Part shown: in pieces, positions 62,983 through 64,000 of the stretch | How the letters are laid out: every line of letters begins with the position of its first letter | Numbering within the stretch: position 1 is the stretch's first letter | Assembly (NCBI GenBank): GCA_018830285.1 | Contig: JAHJSB010000029.1 | Location: 79,071 to 143,070, forward strand | Source: Alphaproteobacteria bacterium | GTDB taxonomy: Bacteria > Pseudomonadota > Alphaproteobacteria > Caulobacterales > Hyphomonadaceae | DNA length: 64,000 nucleotides | Direction of reading: 5' to 3' | Translations under genes and position numbers: made by a program | The notes under the pieces: generated by a model | The model's input: the letters and a program-made list of their open reading frames with translations, nothing else | Database searches by the model: none | What the model was told of the DNA's origin: nothing

Positions 62983-63375
62983 TCATTTGCCGGCACTGTC
63001 GTAAATGACCTTCAACACCTTGGCCATCAAGTCGAGCGTCTGTTGCGACTGTGTCCGGTCAATCACTTGGCGGCAAAGCTCGCGTGACTGATCGGCTGCG
63101 GATTTTGGGCCCACACGGCGAGGCGGCAGACGCTCGAACAGGTCCGCCAGCGGGACAGCCAGTATACGGGAGACGTTCAACAGGACCCCGGCACTCAGTC
63201 GATTTCTGCCTGTTTCATATTTCTGGAGCTGCTGATGACTGATCCCCAGCGCCTCACTGAGGTCGACAAGGGTCATCCCACGGACCATCCGGAATTTGCG
63301 TACATTCTCTCCGACCTGCCGGTCGACATCGGTTACCGAACGTGTCGCGGTTGCCTTTCGCAATGGCTTTTTCAC
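62983..63375 (-). CDS. XRE-family helix-turn-helix regulator
   Basis: 130 residues. An N-terminal Cro/CI-type HTH: VGENVRKFRMVRGMTLVDLSEALGISHQQLQKYETGRNRLS. The C-terminal ~55 residues are short and helical, with no sensor domain, so it may bind only DNA or a small protein. GTG 63375 with GGAGGAGG upstream. It is on the opposite strand to phnE and the same strand as the oxygenase upstream. Confidence 0.88.
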   Translation of the reverse strand: MKKPLRKATATRSVTDVDRQVGENVRKFRMVRGMTLVDLSEALGISHQQLQKYETGRNRLSAGVLLNVSRILAVPLADLFERLPPRRVGPKSAADQSRELCRQVIDRTQSQQTLDLMAKVLKVIYDSAGK

Positions 63376-63390
63376 CGTCCTCCTCCCCCT

Positions 63391-63405
63391 GGATCCTGTG
63401 GATCC
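63391..63405 (-). promoter_or_regulatory. Duplicated GGATCC palindromes before the XRE gene
   Basis: GGATCC at 63391-63396 and 63400-63405 (start-to-start 9 bases) lie just upstream of the ribosome site of the XRE gene, with a TATAGATAAT-like -10 further out. XRE regulators often bind such paired sites in their own promoter. The 63376-63592 gap has no other gene. Confidence 0.35.
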
Positions 63406-63592
63406 TAATTATCTATACCATGCACGATAGATCGAATCAGAAGGCAGGTCGAGACTGTGTTGGTCACGCACGCATGGCGACGAGGCGGAGAATCCACGCA
63501 GGTGCTCGTGCAACACGATGCACGCACTTTTGACGACAGTGCGCGAGACACTCGACGTGGAACATCCTATGCCAGAAGCTTGCTTTTCCCGG

Positions 63593-64000
63593 TCAGGCTT
63601 CGCCTTTCGTGGGATTTTGGGTGTCAAACGCCTCGGCAAGGCGAAAGCCCGGCCACGGTTTCGGCCAGACGACCGGGTAATCTGCTGAGAACAGCCGATC
63701 CCCGTCCCTGAGCTTATGCGCCAAGCCAGCCTGGGGGATCGCACCCGGGCGATCGCGATAGCGGATGCGATCGCCGCAATACCGGAATGACACGGCCCTT
63801 CTCCAGCTATCCGACCGGTTGCCCCCGGCGCCATGGACGGTCCTGACGTCATGGATTATCACGTCGCCTGGTCTCACGTCGAACGAGACAATGTCATAAA
63901 GCTCTGGCGCTGCTTCGATATCCGGACAGCGGATCTCGGGCGAGGTACTCATCGGGGTCTGGGACACGAACACATTTGGCGCAAAAGTCTGGCCCCAGAG
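63593..64000 (-). CDS. Phytanoyl-CoA dioxygenase (PhyH) family oxygenase, 5' end outside window
   Basis: The frame is open through the right edge, so this is the C-terminal ~136 residues only. VRPGDVIIHDVRTVHGAGGNRS has the distal metal His (VH) and the RRAVSFRYCGD segment has the 2-oxoglutarate-binding Arg, as in Fe(II)/2OG PhyH-fold oxygenases. PhnY, TmpA and HtxA, which oxidise phosphonates or hypophosphite, belong to this wider group. Location next to phnDCE makes such a role attractive, but this part cannot show the substrate. It is 217 bases upstream of the XRE gene. Confidence 0.8.
   Translation of the reverse strand, partial: LWGQTFAPNVFVSQTPMSTSPEIRCPDIEAAPELYDIVSFDVRPGDVIIHDVRTVHGAGGNRSDSWRRAVSFRYCGDRIRYRDRPGAIPQAGLAHKLRDGDRLFSADYPVVWPKPWPGFRLAEAFDTQNPTKGEA

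Noticed and set aside
59949..64000. C-P lyase operon
   Set aside because: Only phnD, phnC and phnE are present. After phnE the next genes are an XRE regulator and an oxygenase, not phnF-M.
1..64000. tRNA, rRNA, CRISPR array or integrated phage
   Set aside because: No tRNA T-loop pattern, rRNA-like stretch, spaced repeat array or phage structural genes were seen on a read through; short RNAs could still be missed.

Overview
The window is a high-GC chromosomal segment of a Gram-negative bacterium, most likely an alphaproteobacterium. Hyphomonadaceae or another stalked/budding marine lineage is my best guess, from gene content only. The supporting signs are the fused cysNC gene, a type II secretion (T2SS) cluster with a lipoprotein secretin, large TonB receptors and dense glycan-synthesis genes. 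It carries no rRNA, tRNA, CRISPR array or prophage that I can see. The first and last genes are cut by the window edges.

Layout. (1) 1-8.6 kb: surface-glycan genes: a GT4-GT2 glycosyltransferase (partial), two zinc-ribbon methyltransferases joined by an ATGA overlap, a 1156-residue WbsX-GT4-GT2 protein, a GT8-like protein and a GT2. (2) 8.9-24.4 kb: a nearly complete T2SS (gspH, E, F, G, D, I, J, K, L, M and a small gspC-like gene; no gspO). Two sulfotransferases, one sulfatase and one large exported protein of unknown function are built into it. Each sulfate-handling gene shares a 4-base start/stop overlap with a gsp gene. (3) 24.4-27.5 kb: an AT-richer patch with a sulfotransferase-like gene, a methyltransferase and a decayed IS5-type transposase. 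(4) 27.5-30.7 kb: rfbC, a GT4 and a DegT-type sugar aminotransferase. (5) 30.8-34.3 kb: ahcY-purU-metK, the activated-methyl cycle plus a one-carbon gene. (6) 34.3-43.5 kb: a small lipoprotein, a subtilisin-like lipoprotein with a 17-proline linker, a GDP-mannose pyrophosphorylase, a UDP-glucuronate 4-epimerase-like gene, an uncharacterised nucleotidyltransferase-like gene, rfbD and glmS. (7) 43.7-46.5 kb: cysD-cysNC, which make APS and PAPS. (8) 46.6-52.2 kb: a Baeyer-Villiger-type monooxygenase, a thiolase-like protein, an MFS transporter and gpsA. (9) 52.4-64 kb: a phosphorus-scavenging region: exported PHP phosphoesterase, PhoD phosphatase, TonB receptor, HAD phosphatase, RpiR regulator, phnD-phnC-phnE importer, an XRE regulator and a partial PhyH-family oxygenase.

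How they fit. cysD-cysNC supply PAPS, the donor for the three sulfotransferases. rfbC, rfbD, the GDP-mannose and UDP-glucuronate genes and glmS supply sugar nucleotides for the glycosyltransferases. Together with the sulfotransferases and sulfatase coupled to the T2SS, this suggests a sulfated glycan or glycoprotein at the cell surface. The right-hand end looks like a route for phosphodiesters or phosphonates from the outer membrane to the cytoplasm. The two most notable features are the sulfotransferase/sulfatase-T2SS coupling and the unusual, RpiR-linked phosphorus locus without C-P lyase genes in view.
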